DNA of 62,404 bases, taken from NCBI GenBank assembly GCA_913053875.1, contig CAJXGN010000017.1, forward strand, positions 1-62,404. Reading direction: 5' to 3'. The notes under the pieces were generated by a model. The model did not search any database. It worked only from the letters and a program-made list of their open reading frames with translations, and was not told where the DNA came from. A program made the position numbers and the translations under genes. Source of the DNA: an uncultured Agromyces sp. (GTDB lineage Bacteria; Actinomycetota; Actinomycetes; Actinomycetales; Microbacteriaceae). Below are positions 50,147-60,073 of the stretch, piece after piece (the first letter of the stretch is position 1; the number at the start of each line of letters is the position of its first letter).

Positions 50147-51042
50147 GCCCGCACCCCCGGCACCCAGCGGTCGCGCAGGAGCAGCAGCACCGCGACCGCG
50201 ACCGCGAGCAGCAGGAGCGCGATGGCGATCGCCTCGTCGGGGTCGGACTGCAGGGCGAGGTAGCTCGCGACCGGCAGCGTGCGCGTGACGCCGGGCAGGG
50301 AGCCGGCGAACGTGATGGTCGCGCCGAACTCGCCGAGCGCGCGCGTGAAGCAGAGCACCGCGCCCGCCGCGACACCCGGCGCGACGAGGGGGAGCGTGAC
50401 GTGGCGGAACACCTGCCAGCGCGACGCCCCGAGCGTCGCGGCCGCCTGCTCGACCCGGCGGTCGGCGCCGCTCAGCGCACCCTCGACCGCGAAGACGAGG
50501 AACGGCATCGACACGAACACCTGGGCGATGACCACGGCGCCGGTCGTGAACGGAATGGTCACGCCCCACGTCTCGGCCAGCCAGCCGCCGATGAGGCCGC
50601 GGCGGCCGAGCAGGAGCAGCAGCGCGATGCCGCCGACGACCGGGGGGAGCAGCAGCGGCACGGTCACCGCGGCGCGGAGCAGGCGGCGGAGCGGTGCGGG
50701 GGCGTCGGCGCTGTGCGCGAGCAGCACGGCGAGGGGGACGCCGAGGGCGAGGCACACGACGGTCGCGATCGTCGCGGTGACGAGTGAGAGGCGCAGCGCC
50801 TCGAGCACCGGGGCGCTCGTGACGAGCGCGGGCAGGTCGGCCCACGGGGCGCGCACGACGAGCGCGACGAGGGGGAGCATGAGCACCGCGAGGGCCAGGA
50901 TCGCGACCACGACGAGCGCGGCCGGCATGCGGCCGCGGCGGGCCGCGGCAGTGCTGCGGGCGGGGCGGATGCCTCGGGGCCGGCCCGGTCGCGGCGGCGC
51001 GCCCGTGCCCGCATCCGGTTCAGGGCGCTCCGAAGCCGGCAT
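50143..51042 (-). CDS. modB: Molybdate ABC transporter permease
   Basis: 299 residues with about six helices preceded by a proline/arginine-rich cytoplasmic stretch of about 35 residues. The coupling loop reads VEQAAATLGASRWQVFRHVTLPL, as in ModB. The ATG at 51042 lies 22 bases inside the end of modA, so the genes overlap; GGGGG precedes it. It is the membrane channel of the modABC system. Confidence 0.9.
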   Translation of the reverse strand: MPASERPEPDAGTGAPPRPGRPRGIRPARSTAAARRGRMPAALVVVAILALAVLMLPLVALVVRAPWADLPALVTSAPVLEALRLSLVTATIATVVCLALGVPLAVLLAHSADAPAPLRRLLRAAVTVPLLLPPVVGGIALLLLLGRRGLIGGWLAETWGVTIPFTTGAVVIAQVFVSMPFLVFAVEGALSGADRRVEQAAATLGASRWQVFRHVTLPLVAPGVAAGAVLCFTRALGEFGATITFAGSLPGVTRTLPVASYLALQSDPDEAIAIALLLLAVAVAVLLLLRDRWVPGVRA

Positions 51043-51802
51043 CGGCGAGCACCCCCTGCCCGGCGTCGGAGCGCACGAACGCGATGAACTCGCGCGCGGT
51101 CGCCGACTCTGCGCGGCCGACGGGTGCGATCGGGTAGGCGTTGACCGCCGCATCCGTGCCCTCGGCCTCGACCTGCTCCACCGCGTCGCCCGCCGCGACT
51201 ACGTCGGTGCGGTAGACCAGCCCCGCATCGGCCTCACCGAGCACGAGGCGCGTGAGCACGGCCTTGACGTCCTGCTCGAGGGTGTCGGGGGCCGCGGTGA
51301 TGCCGGCGGCGTCGAGCACCGTTGCGGCGGCCGCGCCGCACGGCACCTCGGGAGCGCAGAGCGCGATCGCGAGGTCGTCGTCGGCGAGGTCGGCGAGACC
51401 CGTGACGCCGCCCGGGTTGCCGGCGGGCACCGCGAGGGCGAGCACGTTGGTCGCGAAGACCTGCGGTTCGCCGGCCGTCGCGTCGGCGTCCGCGACGCGC
51501 TGCATCGTGGCCTCGTCGGCCGCGGCGAACACGTCGGCGGGGGCGCCCTCGAGGATCTGGCTCGCGAGCGTCGCGCTGCCGCCGAACGAGAGCGCGACCT
51601 CGACGCCCGGGTGGGCGGCCTCGAACTCGGCCGCGAGCTGCTCGAAGCTCTCGGTGAGCGAGGCCGCGGCGAAGACCGTGATGGTGGCCCCGGGCTCGTC
51701 TCCGGGGGTGAACGCGTCGCTCCCGGAGCATCCGCTCAGTGCAATCAGGGCGACGGCGGATGCCGCTGCGGCACCCGCACCCCGTCGGGGCCGACGCGTC
51801 AC
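51020..51802 (-). CDS. modA: Molybdate-binding lipoprotein
   Basis: 260 residues. The signal peptide ends in lipobox LSGC. ITVFAAASLTESFEQLAAEFEAAHPGVEVALSFGGSATLASQI is the typical ModA N-domain, with the oxyanion-binding serines (AAASL and GGSA). The GTG at 51802 overlaps the stop of the HTH-TOBE gene by GTGA. It captures molybdate or tungstate outside the membrane for ModBC. Confidence 0.92.
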   Translation of the reverse strand: MTRRPRRGAGAAAASAVALIALSGCSGSDAFTPGDEPGATITVFAAASLTESFEQLAAEFEAAHPGVEVALSFGGSATLASQILEGAPADVFAAADEATMQRVADADATAGEPQVFATNVLALAVPAGNPGGVTGLADLADDDLAIALCAPEVPCGAAAATVLDAAGITAAPDTLEQDVKAVLTRLVLGEADAGLVYRTDVVAAGDAVEQVEAEGTDAAVNAYPIAPVGRAESATAREFIAFVRSDAGQGVLADAGFGAP

Positions 51803-52215
51803 GGGCGCTCCGTGCTCGGCACCTCGACGACGACCGTCGTGGCCTTGGCGCTCGCCGCGGCGAGCATGCCCGGGGCGAGGCCGAGCTCGTCGGCGGCCTC
51901 GCGCGTCATGAGCGACACCACGCGGAACGGACCGGCCTGCAGGTCGACCTGGGCCATCACGCCGTCCTTGGTGACGGCGGTCACGAGGCCGACGAAGCGG
52001 TTGCGCGACGACGCGCCCGCGAACGGGAACGCGTCGGCCAAGGCCGAGCCCGGCCCCGACTCGCCGAGCAACGGCACGAGGTCGGTGCCCGCGATGACCT
52101 GCATGCCGTTCGCGGCGCGCTGCACGGGCACGCGGCCCTGGTCGGCCCAGCGGCGCACGGTGTCGTCGCTCACGCCGAGCAGCGCGGCGGCCTCGGCGAT
52201 GCGGAACTCCTGCAT
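51799..52215 (-). CDS. MerR-type HTH protein with a TOBE (molybdate-binding) domain
   Basis: 138 residues. The N-terminal MerR-like helix-turn-helix (FRIAEAAALLGVSDDTVRRWADQGRVPVQR) is followed by a TOBE/Mop domain (SSRNRFVGLVTAVTKDGVMAQVDLQAG). It is probably the molybdate-responsive regulator of the operon, in place of ModE, and may also supply the TOBE function absent from ModC. GGGAGC precedes the ATG. It heads the modABC operon and is divergent from the molybdenum-cofactor genes. Confidence 0.88.
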   Translation of the reverse strand: MQEFRIAEAAALLGVSDDTVRRWADQGRVPVQRAANGMQVIAGTDLVPLLGESGPGSALADAFPFAGASSRNRFVGLVTAVTKDGVMAQVDLQAGPFRVVSLMTREAADELGLAPGMLAAASAKATTVVVEVPSTERP

Positions 52216-52253
52216 GCCCTGCTCCCGTTCCGTGGATGCGGTCTCTGACCCAG

Positions 52254-52259
52254 ATTCTA
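52254..52259 (-). promoter_or_regulatory. -10 element TAGAAT of the modABC operon
   Basis: On the minus strand TAGAAT lies 38 bp before the ATG of the HTH-TOBE gene, in the gap with the divergent MoeZ gene. Confidence 0.45.
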
Positions 52260-52334
52260 TCCGTGTGTGCGGTGCTGCGGGCCGATCGGCGCCGATCCGG
52301 CACCCGGCGGGCGCGGGCTTGCGAGAATCGGAGC

Positions 52335-53468
52335 ATGCCTCCCGTCGACCCGGCCTCCCCGCGCTATCAGCGCCAGCGCATCCTGCCCGGGGTCGGTCCC
52401 GCGGGGCAGGAGGCGCTCGCGGCCGCCCACGTCGTCGTGCTCGGCGCGGGCGGGCTCGGCAGCGCGGTCGTGCCCGTGCTCGTCGCGGCGGGTGTCGGGC
52501 GCGTGACGATCGTCGACGACGACGTGGTCGAGGAGACGAACCTGCACCGGCAGGTCATGCACGGCTCCGGCGATGTCGGGCGCGCCAAGGTCGAGTCGGC
52601 GGCGGACGCCGCGGAGGCGCTCAGCCCCGACACGCTCGTGCACCCGCACGCCGCGCGTTTCACCGAGGCGAACGCCGACGCGCTGCTCGAGGACGCGGAC
52701 GTCGTGGTCGACGGCACCGACGACATCCGCACCCGTTACGTCGCCGACGACGCGGCCGCCCGCCGGGGCATCCCGCTCGTGTGGGGCTCGTCGGCGAAGT
52801 TCAGCGGCCAGGCCGGCGTCTCGTGGGAGGCGCGGGGCGTCACGTACCGCGACCTGTTCCCCGAGGCGCCCGCGCCCGACGCGGTGCTGAGCTGTGACAT
52901 CGACGGCATCCTGCCGAGCGTGTGCACCGTCGTCGGCGGACTCATGGCCGGCGAGGTGCTGAAGCTCGTGACCGGCATCGGCGAGCCGATGCTCGGACGC
53001 GTAGCGACGTTCGACGCGTTGTCGGGCCGCACGCGCGAGATCGTCTACCGGCGCGCGGACGCGGCGGCGGAGCGTCCAGAGCCGGCGTCGCGTGGGCCCG
53101 AGCCGGCGCCGGCGGCACCGGTGGCGCACTCCCGCCGTGAGCACGTCGCGCACGACACCCTGAGCGCCCGCGAGCTGGCCGACGAGCTCGCCCAGGGGCA
53201 TCCGCTCACCATCGTCGACGTGCGCGAGCCGTGGGAGCTCGACGTCGCCCGTCTCGACGGCGCCGTGAACATCCCGCTCGGCGAGCTCGCGGCGCGCGTC
53301 GACGAGCTCGACCGCGAGGCGCGCATCGTCGCGATCTGCCACCTCGGCGTGCGCTCGCAGCACGCGCTGCACGTGCTCGACCACGCGGGCTTCGAGGACA
53401 TCCGCCACCTCGACGGCGGCATCGACGCCTGGTCGGCCACGGTCGACCCGGCCCTCCCGCGCTACTGA
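52335..53468 (+). CDS. moeZ: MoeB/ThiF-like adenylyltransferase with rhodanese domain (MoeZ type)
   Basis: 377 residues. The ThiF-like domain has GAGGLG (37-42), the D-x-D DDDVVEETNLHRQVMHG segment and SCDIDGILPSVC with the catalytic cysteine region, followed by a linker of about 40 residues and a rhodanese-like domain with the active-site loop CHLGVRS. Such proteins adenylate and sulfurate the MoaD or CysO C-terminus. It is the first gene of the cofactor operon, divergent from modABC. Start ATG 52335; GAGAAT lies six bases before it. Confidence 0.87.
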   Translation: MPPVDPASPRYQRQRILPGVGPAGQEALAAAHVVVLGAGGLGSAVVPVLVAAGVGRVTIVDDDVVEETNLHRQVMHGSGDVGRAKVESAADAAEALSPDTLVHPHAARFTEANADALLEDADVVVDGTDDIRTRYVADDAAARRGIPLVWGSSAKFSGQAGVSWEARGVTYRDLFPEAPAPDAVLSCDIDGILPSVCTVVGGLMAGEVLKLVTGIGEPMLGRVATFDALSGRTREIVYRRADAAAERPEPASRGPEPAPAAPVAHSRREHVAHDTLSARELADELAQGHPLTIVDVREPWELDVARLDGAVNIPLGELAARVDELDREARIVAICHLGVRSQHALHVLDHAGFEDIRHLDGGIDAWSATVDPALPRY

Positions 53469-53490
53469 CCGGATCCCTCCCCGGGTACCC

Positions 53491-53615
53491 AGACCCGTCG
53501 ATTCCCTGCGCTCTGGGCGCCCAATCCCTCACCCCCGCCAGAGCGGGCGCGAGCCGAGACCCGTCAAGAAACTGCGTTCCCAGCGCTGGGAACGCAGGAA
53601 ATCGACGGGTCTCGG
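53491..53615. repeat. Large palindromic element with a diverged half-copy
   Basis: Bases 53554-53615 form a 62-bp imperfect palindrome: outer arms CCGAGACCCGTC and GACGGGTCTCGG pair perfectly; a six-base internal loop follows; then a 26-bp perfect palindrome is centred at 53584/53585. A related half-copy, AGACCCGTCGATTCCCTGCG, lies at 53491-53510 in direct orientation. It fills the gap between moeZ and moeA. A transcriptional terminator or attenuator is possible; it lacks a T-run. Confidence 0.65.
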
Positions 53616-53644
53616 AAACGGTGGGGAGTTGGGAGGATGGGGGC

Positions 53645-54831
53645 ATGAGCCGCATCGGGGTCGACGAGCACGCGGGGTACGTGCGCAGCCTGCTGACCGG
53701 ACTGTCCGCGAGGCCCGCCGAACGCGTGGCGCTGGCCGACGCGCTCGGGCGCGTGACCGTGTCGCCGACCGCGTCGCCGATCGCGCTGCCCCCGTTCCGC
53801 AACGCCCAGATGGACGGCTACGCCGTGCGAGCGGCCGACACGACGGATGCCCCGCTGGCGCTCCCCGTCACCGGCGAGGTCGCCGCCGCGCCCGGCGAGC
53901 CGGCCCCGCTCGAGCCCGGCACCGCGGTACGCATCATGACCGGCGCGCCGATGCCCGACGGCGCCGACGCGGTCGTGCGCATCGAGGACACCGATCGCGG
54001 CACGGAGCAGGTGCGCATCGACGCGCCCGTCGCCGCCGGCACGTACGTGCGCGAGGCGGGCTCCGACCTCGCGGAGGGGGACGACGTGCTGCCCCCGGGC
54101 ATCCGCCTCGCCTCGCGCCACCTCGCGGCCGCAGCCGCCTCCGGTCTCACCCACCTGCTCGTGCGCGAGCGCGTGCGCGTCGCCGTCGTCTCGACCGGGT
54201 CGGAGCTCGTCGACGCCGGCACCCGCCTCGCGCCCGGCGAGCTGCCCGACGCGAACGGCGTCGCGCTCGCCGCAGCCATCGCGGCGACCGGCGCCGAGGT
54301 CGTGCACCGCGGCCGCGTGCGCGACGACGTCGAACGCTTCCGCGCCAAGCTCGACGCCGCGGTCGACGCGGGCGCCGAGCTCGTCATCACCTCGGGCGGC
54401 ATCTCGCAAGGGGCGTACGAGGTCGTGCGCGAACTGCTCGAGCCGCTGGGCGCGTGGGTCGGCTCGGTCGCGATGCAGCCGGGCGGGCCGCAGGCGGTCG
54501 GCGTGTACCGGCGCGTGCCGGTCGTCGCGTTCCCCGGCAACCCGGTGAGCGCGCAGATCTCGTTCGAGGTGTTCGTCGCGCCCGTGCTGCGGGCGATCGC
54601 GAAGCTGCCCGCCGTACGCGAGGCGCGGCTCCCGCTCGCCGAGCCCGTCGATTCGGTCGCGGGCAAGCGCCAGTTCCGCCGCGGGCGCCTCACCGCAGAC
54701 GGCGCGGTCGCGCCGGTCGGTGGCCCCGGTTCGCACCTGGTCGCGGCCCTCGCGGCATCCGACCTGCTCTTCGTCGTGCCCGAGGACGTCACCGAACTCG
54801 CCGCCGGCGCCCTCGTGGATACGGTGGAGCT

Positions 54832-54835
<4 letters not shown>
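53645..54835 (+). CDS. moeA: Molybdopterin molybdotransferase
   Basis: 396 residues. The family signatures are IALPPFRNAQMDGYAVRA, TGAPMPDGADAVVRIED, STGSELVDAG, TSGGISQGAYE and PVVAFPGNPVSAQISFE, all in order. MoeA inserts molybdenum into adenylated molybdopterin. The stop overlaps the start of the moaCB gene by ATGA. The start is 29 bp beyond a long palindrome; GGGAGG lies eight bases upstream of the ATG. Confidence 0.94.
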
Positions 54836-55897
<1,062 letters not shown>

Positions 55898-55905
<8 letters not shown>

Positions 55906-56311
55906 CGTGTTCGCGTTCGTCACCACCGAGCCCCTCGATCGCGCCGCGATCGAGTCGTTCGTGACCACCCGCCAGGACGGCGCGGTCGTGACGTTCGAGG
56001 GCGTCATCCGCGACCACGACCACGGCGAGTCCGTGAGCTCGCTCGAGTACCAGGCCCACCCCGACGCCGAGCGCTTCCTGCGCGAGACGTGCGCCGAGAT
56101 CGCGGCCGAGACCGGGCTGCGCGTGGCCGCGGCCCACCGGTACGGCGCGCTGGCGATCGGGGACGTCGCCCTCGTCGCATCCGTCGCCGCCCCCCACCGG
56201 GCCGAGGCCTTCGCGGCCTGCGCCGCCCTCGTCGACCGCATCAAGGAGCGCACCCCGATCTGGAAGCGCCAGCACCTCGCGGGCGGCACCACGGAGTGGG
56301 TGAACCTGTAG
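55898..56311 (+). CDS. moaE: Molybdopterin synthase large subunit
   Basis: 137 residues. GAVVTFEGVIRDHDHGESVSSLEYQAHPDA and the C-terminal RIKERTPIWKRQ with lysines needed for catalysis are conserved. With MoaD it transfers sulfur to the pterin. MoaD and MoaA genes are not in this window. The ATG at 55898 has GGAGG upstream and overlaps the end of moaCB by eight bases. It is convergent with the racemase-like gene, with a gap of only two bases. Confidence 0.93.
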
Positions 56312-56313
56312 CG

Positions 56314-57303
56314 CTACCGCAGGCTGAAGCCGAGCGGCAGCGGGTCGCCCGGCGCCTCGGTGAAGGTGCAGGTGCCGACCGGGTGGGCATTGCCCGTGAC
56401 CTCGGGGATCACGCCGTCGGCGACGGCCTCCGCCACGCGGGCGCGGAAGCGTGTGTCGACGATCGAGTCGTGCGTGAGCCACTCGCCGTCGGCGAGCTCG
56501 CCCGAGTCGGCGAGCAGGGCGACGCGCGCCGCCGTGCCCGAACCGCAGGGCGAGCGGTCGACCTCGCCGTCGGCGAAGATCGTCACGTTGCGCTGCCATG
56601 GGCCATCCTCGGCGCGGCCGAGGTCGTCGTGCAGGATCGTGCCGTACACGCCCGAGAGGCGCGCGTCGTCGAGCCGGGCGGCGGGGTGGTCGTTCAGGGC
56701 CCACTTGATCTCGCGTCCGAGGCGGATCAGCTCAGGCGCATCCGCTCGCCGCACCTGGAGGCCCAGCGCACCGGCCGGCACGCTCGCATAGACCGCACCG
56801 CCGTAGGCGAGGTCGACGTCGACCGTGCCGCGTGAGGTGTCGAGGCGGATGCTCCGCTGCAGCACGCGCGACGGCACGTTGCGGAACACCACGGCGGTCG
56901 TGCGCCCCGCCTCCCGCTGCACGCGCGCCTGCACGCGACCGCTCGGCACGTCGATCGTGACGATCGCCTCGCCGTCGTCGGGCGCCGCGACCCGGCCGGT
57001 CGCCACGGCCCACGCGCCGAGGGCCATCGTGCCGTGGCCGCACGCGGTCGAGAAGCCGTCCTTGTGCCAGAACAGCACGCCGAAGTCGGCGCCCTCGTCG
57101 TCGGGCGGCGTGACGAAACCGCCGTACATGTCGTCGTGGCCGCGCGGCTCGAGGCAGAGGAAGCGGCGCACGCGGTCGGGCTCGCCGGCCATCGCATTCG
57201 CGCGGCGCTCGGCGACGGTGGCGCCGTCGGTGTCGACCGACGTGACGATGCGGAACGGCTCGCCGGCGGTGTGCCAGTCCTCGGTCGTGATCGTGAGCGT
57301 CAT
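56314..57303 (-). CDS. Proline racemase-family protein (hydroxyproline epimerase or dehydratase)
   Basis: 329 residues. Both catalytic cysteines are visible: C88 in STACGHGTMAL and C253 in DRSPCGSGTAAR. This favours proline/4-hydroxyproline epimerisation; trans-3-hydroxyproline dehydratases usually have Thr at the second position. The next gene encodes an ornithine-cyclodeaminase-like protein, which often acts as a pyrroline-2-carboxylate reductase with 3-hydroxyproline dehydratase, so both readings stay open. The ATG overlaps the stop of that gene. Confidence 0.87.
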   Translation of the reverse strand: MTLTITTEDWHTAGEPFRIVTSVDTDGATVAERRANAMAGEPDRVRRFLCLEPRGHDDMYGGFVTPPDDEGADFGVLFWHKDGFSTACGHGTMALGAWAVATGRVAAPDDGEAIVTIDVPSGRVQARVQREAGRTTAVVFRNVPSRVLQRSIRLDTSRGTVDVDLAYGGAVYASVPAGALGLQVRRADAPELIRLGREIKWALNDHPAARLDDARLSGVYGTILHDDLGRAEDGPWQRNVTIFADGEVDRSPCGSGTAARVALLADSGELADGEWLTHDSIVDTRFRARVAEAVADGVIPEVTGNAHPVGTCTFTEAPGDPLPLGFSLR

Positions 57304-58286
57304 GCGCGGGTGCCTCCCGTGGGTTCGCCGCTCGGTGCGGCGTGGGCTGGGCCGGAGCCGACTCGCTCGGCGACCGCCGCCGCGACCACCACGTCCTGCC
57401 AGGCCATGCCGCAGGTCTTCACCACCCGCGGCCGGTCGAAGTCGACCGCCGCCCGGCCGGTCGCGAGGTCGCGGGCGGTGAGCAGGCGCGCCTCGTCGAG
57501 CGTGCCGTCGGCGATCGCGAGGATCACGTCGCCCGCCTCGGTCGCGGCGACCCGGTGCCCCTCGACCACGACGTGACTACGGCCGAGCAGGTCGGCGGGC
57601 AGCTCGCGGCGATGCGGTTCGTGCGATCCGATCGCCACGACCGTGGCGTGTGCGGGCACGTCGGCGGAGGCGAGCACCGGCCGAGCGGCGGTGGTCGCGC
57701 ACACGATGAGGTCGGCCCGGGCGACGACGGACGGGTCTGCCGGCTGCACGTCGAGGTCGTCGAACGCCCAGTCGGCCGCTGCAGCGGCGGCGCGCCCGCG
57801 GGTGCGGCCGACGACGCACACCCGCTCGATCGGTCGGATCGCGCGCATGGCCTCGACGTGCGCCCGCGCCTGCGGCCCGGTGCCGAACACCGCCAGCGTC
57901 GAGGCATCCGTCGGCGTCACGAGGTCGGCGATCGCCGCCGACACGGCCGGGGTGCGCAGCGACGTGAGCGCCGCGCCATCGACGATCGCCCGCGGCGCGA
58001 GCGTGCGGGAGTCGAACAGCAGCATCACGCCCTGGATGCGCTCGGTCGCCTCGGGCGCCCGTTCAGGGTCGGCGACGGTCAGCACCTTGCATCCGGCCAC
58101 CCCACCGAGCTCGCTCGGCATGAGCAGGAACTGGCCGCTGGCGAGTGGCGCCGCGACGCGGGCCGGCTGCGCGTCGGCGTCGACCAGCGGGAGTGCGCGG
58201 GCGATCGCGTCGATCGCGTCGCGCATCGAGAGCGCCCCGCGCACGCCGTCGGCGCCGATGAACGGAGGCGAGCCCTGGTCGACCAC
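57300..58286 (-). CDS. Ornithine cyclodeaminase/mu-crystallin family protein
   Basis: 328 residues. The nucleotide-binding stretch is LAVFGTGPQARAHVEAMRAIRP with the DTRT-like lysine/arginine elements in LTSLRTPAVSAA and the typical GQFLLMPSELGGVAGCKVLTV. Members include pyrroline-2-carboxylate reductase, ornithine cyclodeaminase and ketimine reductase. The GTG at 58286 has TACGCT six bases upstream, a leaderless start. It is first in a two-gene operon with the racemase-like gene, consistent with hydroxyproline metabolism. Confidence 0.87.
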   Translation of the reverse strand: MVDQGSPPFIGADGVRGALSMRDAIDAIARALPLVDADAQPARVAAPLASGQFLLMPSELGGVAGCKVLTVADPERAPEATERIQGVMLLFDSRTLAPRAIVDGAALTSLRTPAVSAAIADLVTPTDASTLAVFGTGPQARAHVEAMRAIRPIERVCVVGRTRGRAAAAAADWAFDDLDVQPADPSVVARADLIVCATTAARPVLASADVPAHATVVAIGSHEPHRRELPADLLGRSHVVVEGHRVAATEAGDVILAIADGTLDEARLLTARDLATGRAAVDFDRPRVVKTCGMAWQDVVVAAAVAERVGSGPAHAAPSGEPTGGTRA

Positions 58287-58292
58287 GGTGCC

Positions 58293-58298
58293 AGCGTA
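58293..58298 (-). promoter_or_regulatory. -10 element TACGCT of a probable leaderless transcript
   Basis: On the minus strand TACGCT is separated by six bases from the GTG at 58286. Confidence 0.55.
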
Positions 58299-58315
58299 CG
58301 CGGCGACCGGCCGCC

Positions 58316-60010
58316 TCACTCCGCCAGCAGCTGCGCCCGCACCTTCGCCCGCAGCACCTTGCCGATGAGCGAGCGCGGCAGGTCGTCGAGCTCGACGACG
58401 CGGCGCGGCACCTTGTAGGCGGCGAGTCGCTCACGGCAGTGGTCGCGCAGCCCGTCGGAGTCGAGGAAGGCGCCCTCGCGCAGCACGACCGCGGCGACGA
58501 CCTCCTCGCCGCCGCGAGGGCTCGGCAGTCCGACGGCCGCCGACGCGACGACGTCGGGGTGCGTCTCGAGCGCGCCCTCGACCTCGGTGGGGGAGACGTT
58601 GAAGCCGCCCGTGATGATGAGCTCCTTGATGCGGTCGACGATCGTGACGAACCCGTCGCCGTCGGCGGTGACGATGTCGCCCGTGCGCATCCACCCGCCC
58701 GGCAGCAGCGCTGCGGTGGTCTCGATCGGTCGCCGCCAGTACCCGCCGAACACCTGCGGCCCGCGGATCAGCAGCTCGCCCGCCTCGCCGAGCGGCCGGT
58801 CGACCGACGTGTCGTCAGGGTCGACGATGCGGATGTCGGTGCTCGGGAACGGCACGCCCACGGTACCCGGCCGCCTGGTCGGCCCCATCGGGTTGCCGAC
58901 CGCGAGCGGCGAGGTCTCGGTCATGCCGTATCCCTCGACGAGGAGGCCGCCCGTGACCTCCTCCCAGCGCGAGATGGTCTCGGCCGGCAGGCTCATCGCC
59001 CCCGAGATCGCGAAGCGGATGCCCGAGAGGTCGACCTCGCCCCGGGAGGCCGCGTCGGCGAGCCGGTCGTAGATCGGCGGTACCGCGGGCAGGAAGGTCG
59101 GCGGGCTCTGCTTCGCGGCGGTCGTGACGAGCCCGACGTCGAACGTCGGGAAGAGCACGAGCTTCGCCCCGATGCTCATCGCGGTCGTGAGGCACAGCGT
59201 CATGCCGTACGCGTGGAAGAGCGGCAGCACGCCGTAGAACGTCTCGCCGCCGAGCTCGAGCCCGGGCACCCAGGCGACGCCCTGCATCGCGTTCGCGCGC
59301 AGCGCCCGGTGGGTGAGGATCGCGCCCTTCGGCGTGCCGGTCGTGCCGCTCGTGTACTGGAGCAGCGCGGTGTCGTCGATCGCCGGGCCGGGCACGCGCC
59401 GCGAGATGCGCCGGTGGTCGACCAACTGCTTCCAGGCGAGCGGATGCCCCTGAGGCCGGCCGGTCAGCTTGGCACGCGCCGCCCGTGCCTTCGGGATCGG
59501 CAGGCGCAGCGCGAGGCGCGTGCGCAGCGGCATCGCCGTCGTGAGGTCGACGCTCACGACGTGCTCGACGCGCAGGTCGGACGGGAACTCGAGAATCGTG
59601 TCGACCGTCTTGTCCCAGACGATCGCGACGCGCGCGCCGTGGTCCTCGAACTGGTGGCGCAGCTCGCGCGCGGTGTAGAGCGGGTTGTGCTCGATCACGA
59701 TCGCCCCGAGCCGCAGCGCGGCGTAGAACGCGACGACGTGCTGCGGGCAGTTCGGCAGCACGATCGCCACCCGGTCGCCCGCCGTCACCCCGAGCCGCCG
59801 CAGCCCCTCGGCGGCCCGCGCGACCTGCTCGCCGAGCTCGCGGTAGGTCGTGACGGCCCCGAAGAACTCGAGCGCCGGCCGCTTCCCGTGCGCCGAGACG
59901 CTCGCCGCGAGCATCTCGGGCAGCGTCTGCGTCGGCTCCTCGATCTCGGGCGGCACGCCCTCGGCGTACGCCGACAGCCACGGCCTGGACTCGAACGGGT
60001 TGCTCGTCAC
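58316..60010 (-). CDS. Long-chain fatty-acid--CoA ligase-like AMP-binding enzyme
   Basis: About 564 residues. The AMP-binding motif LLQYTSGTTGTPKGAILTHRAL, the A5 region VEGYGMTETSP, and the A7-A8 block GWMRTGDIVTADGDGFVTIVDRIKELIITGG are intact, with the catalytic lysine in SLIGKVLRAK. It activates a carboxylic acid, likely a fatty acid, to acyl-AMP and acyl-CoA. The GTG at 60010 is taken because CAGGAT ends seven bases upstream; an ATG at 60019 is the alternative. It is divergent from the ltrA-like gene. Confidence 0.9.
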   Translation of the reverse strand: MTSNPFESRPWLSAYAEGVPPEIEEPTQTLPEMLAASVSAHGKRPALEFFGAVTTYRELGEQVARAAEGLRRLGVTAGDRVAIVLPNCPQHVVAFYAALRLGAIVIEHNPLYTARELRHQFEDHGARVAIVWDKTVDTILEFPSDLRVEHVVSVDLTTAMPLRTRLALRLPIPKARAARAKLTGRPQGHPLAWKQLVDHRRISRRVPGPAIDDTALLQYTSGTTGTPKGAILTHRALRANAMQGVAWVPGLELGGETFYGVLPLFHAYGMTLCLTTAMSIGAKLVLFPTFDVGLVTTAAKQSPPTFLPAVPPIYDRLADAASRGEVDLSGIRFAISGAMSLPAETISRWEEVTGGLLVEGYGMTETSPLAVGNPMGPTRRPGTVGVPFPSTDIRIVDPDDTSVDRPLGEAGELLIRGPQVFGGYWRRPIETTAALLPGGWMRTGDIVTADGDGFVTIVDRIKELIITGGFNVSPTEVEGALETHPDVVASAAVGLPSPRGGEEVVAAVVLREGAFLDSDGLRDHCRERLAAYKVPRRVVELDDLPRSLIGKVLRAKVRAQLLAE

Positions 60011-60060
60011 GTGCCCCATCCTGCCCCGTCGGCCTCCCTCGCCGCAGCATGCGCCGTCGC

Positions 60061-60066
60061 TAGGGT
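60061..60066 (+). promoter_or_regulatory. -10 element TAGGGT of a probable leaderless transcript
   Basis: TAGGGT ends seven bases before the ATG at 60074, the same arrangement as at 8558. Confidence 0.55.
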
Positions 60067-60073
60067 GACCGGT

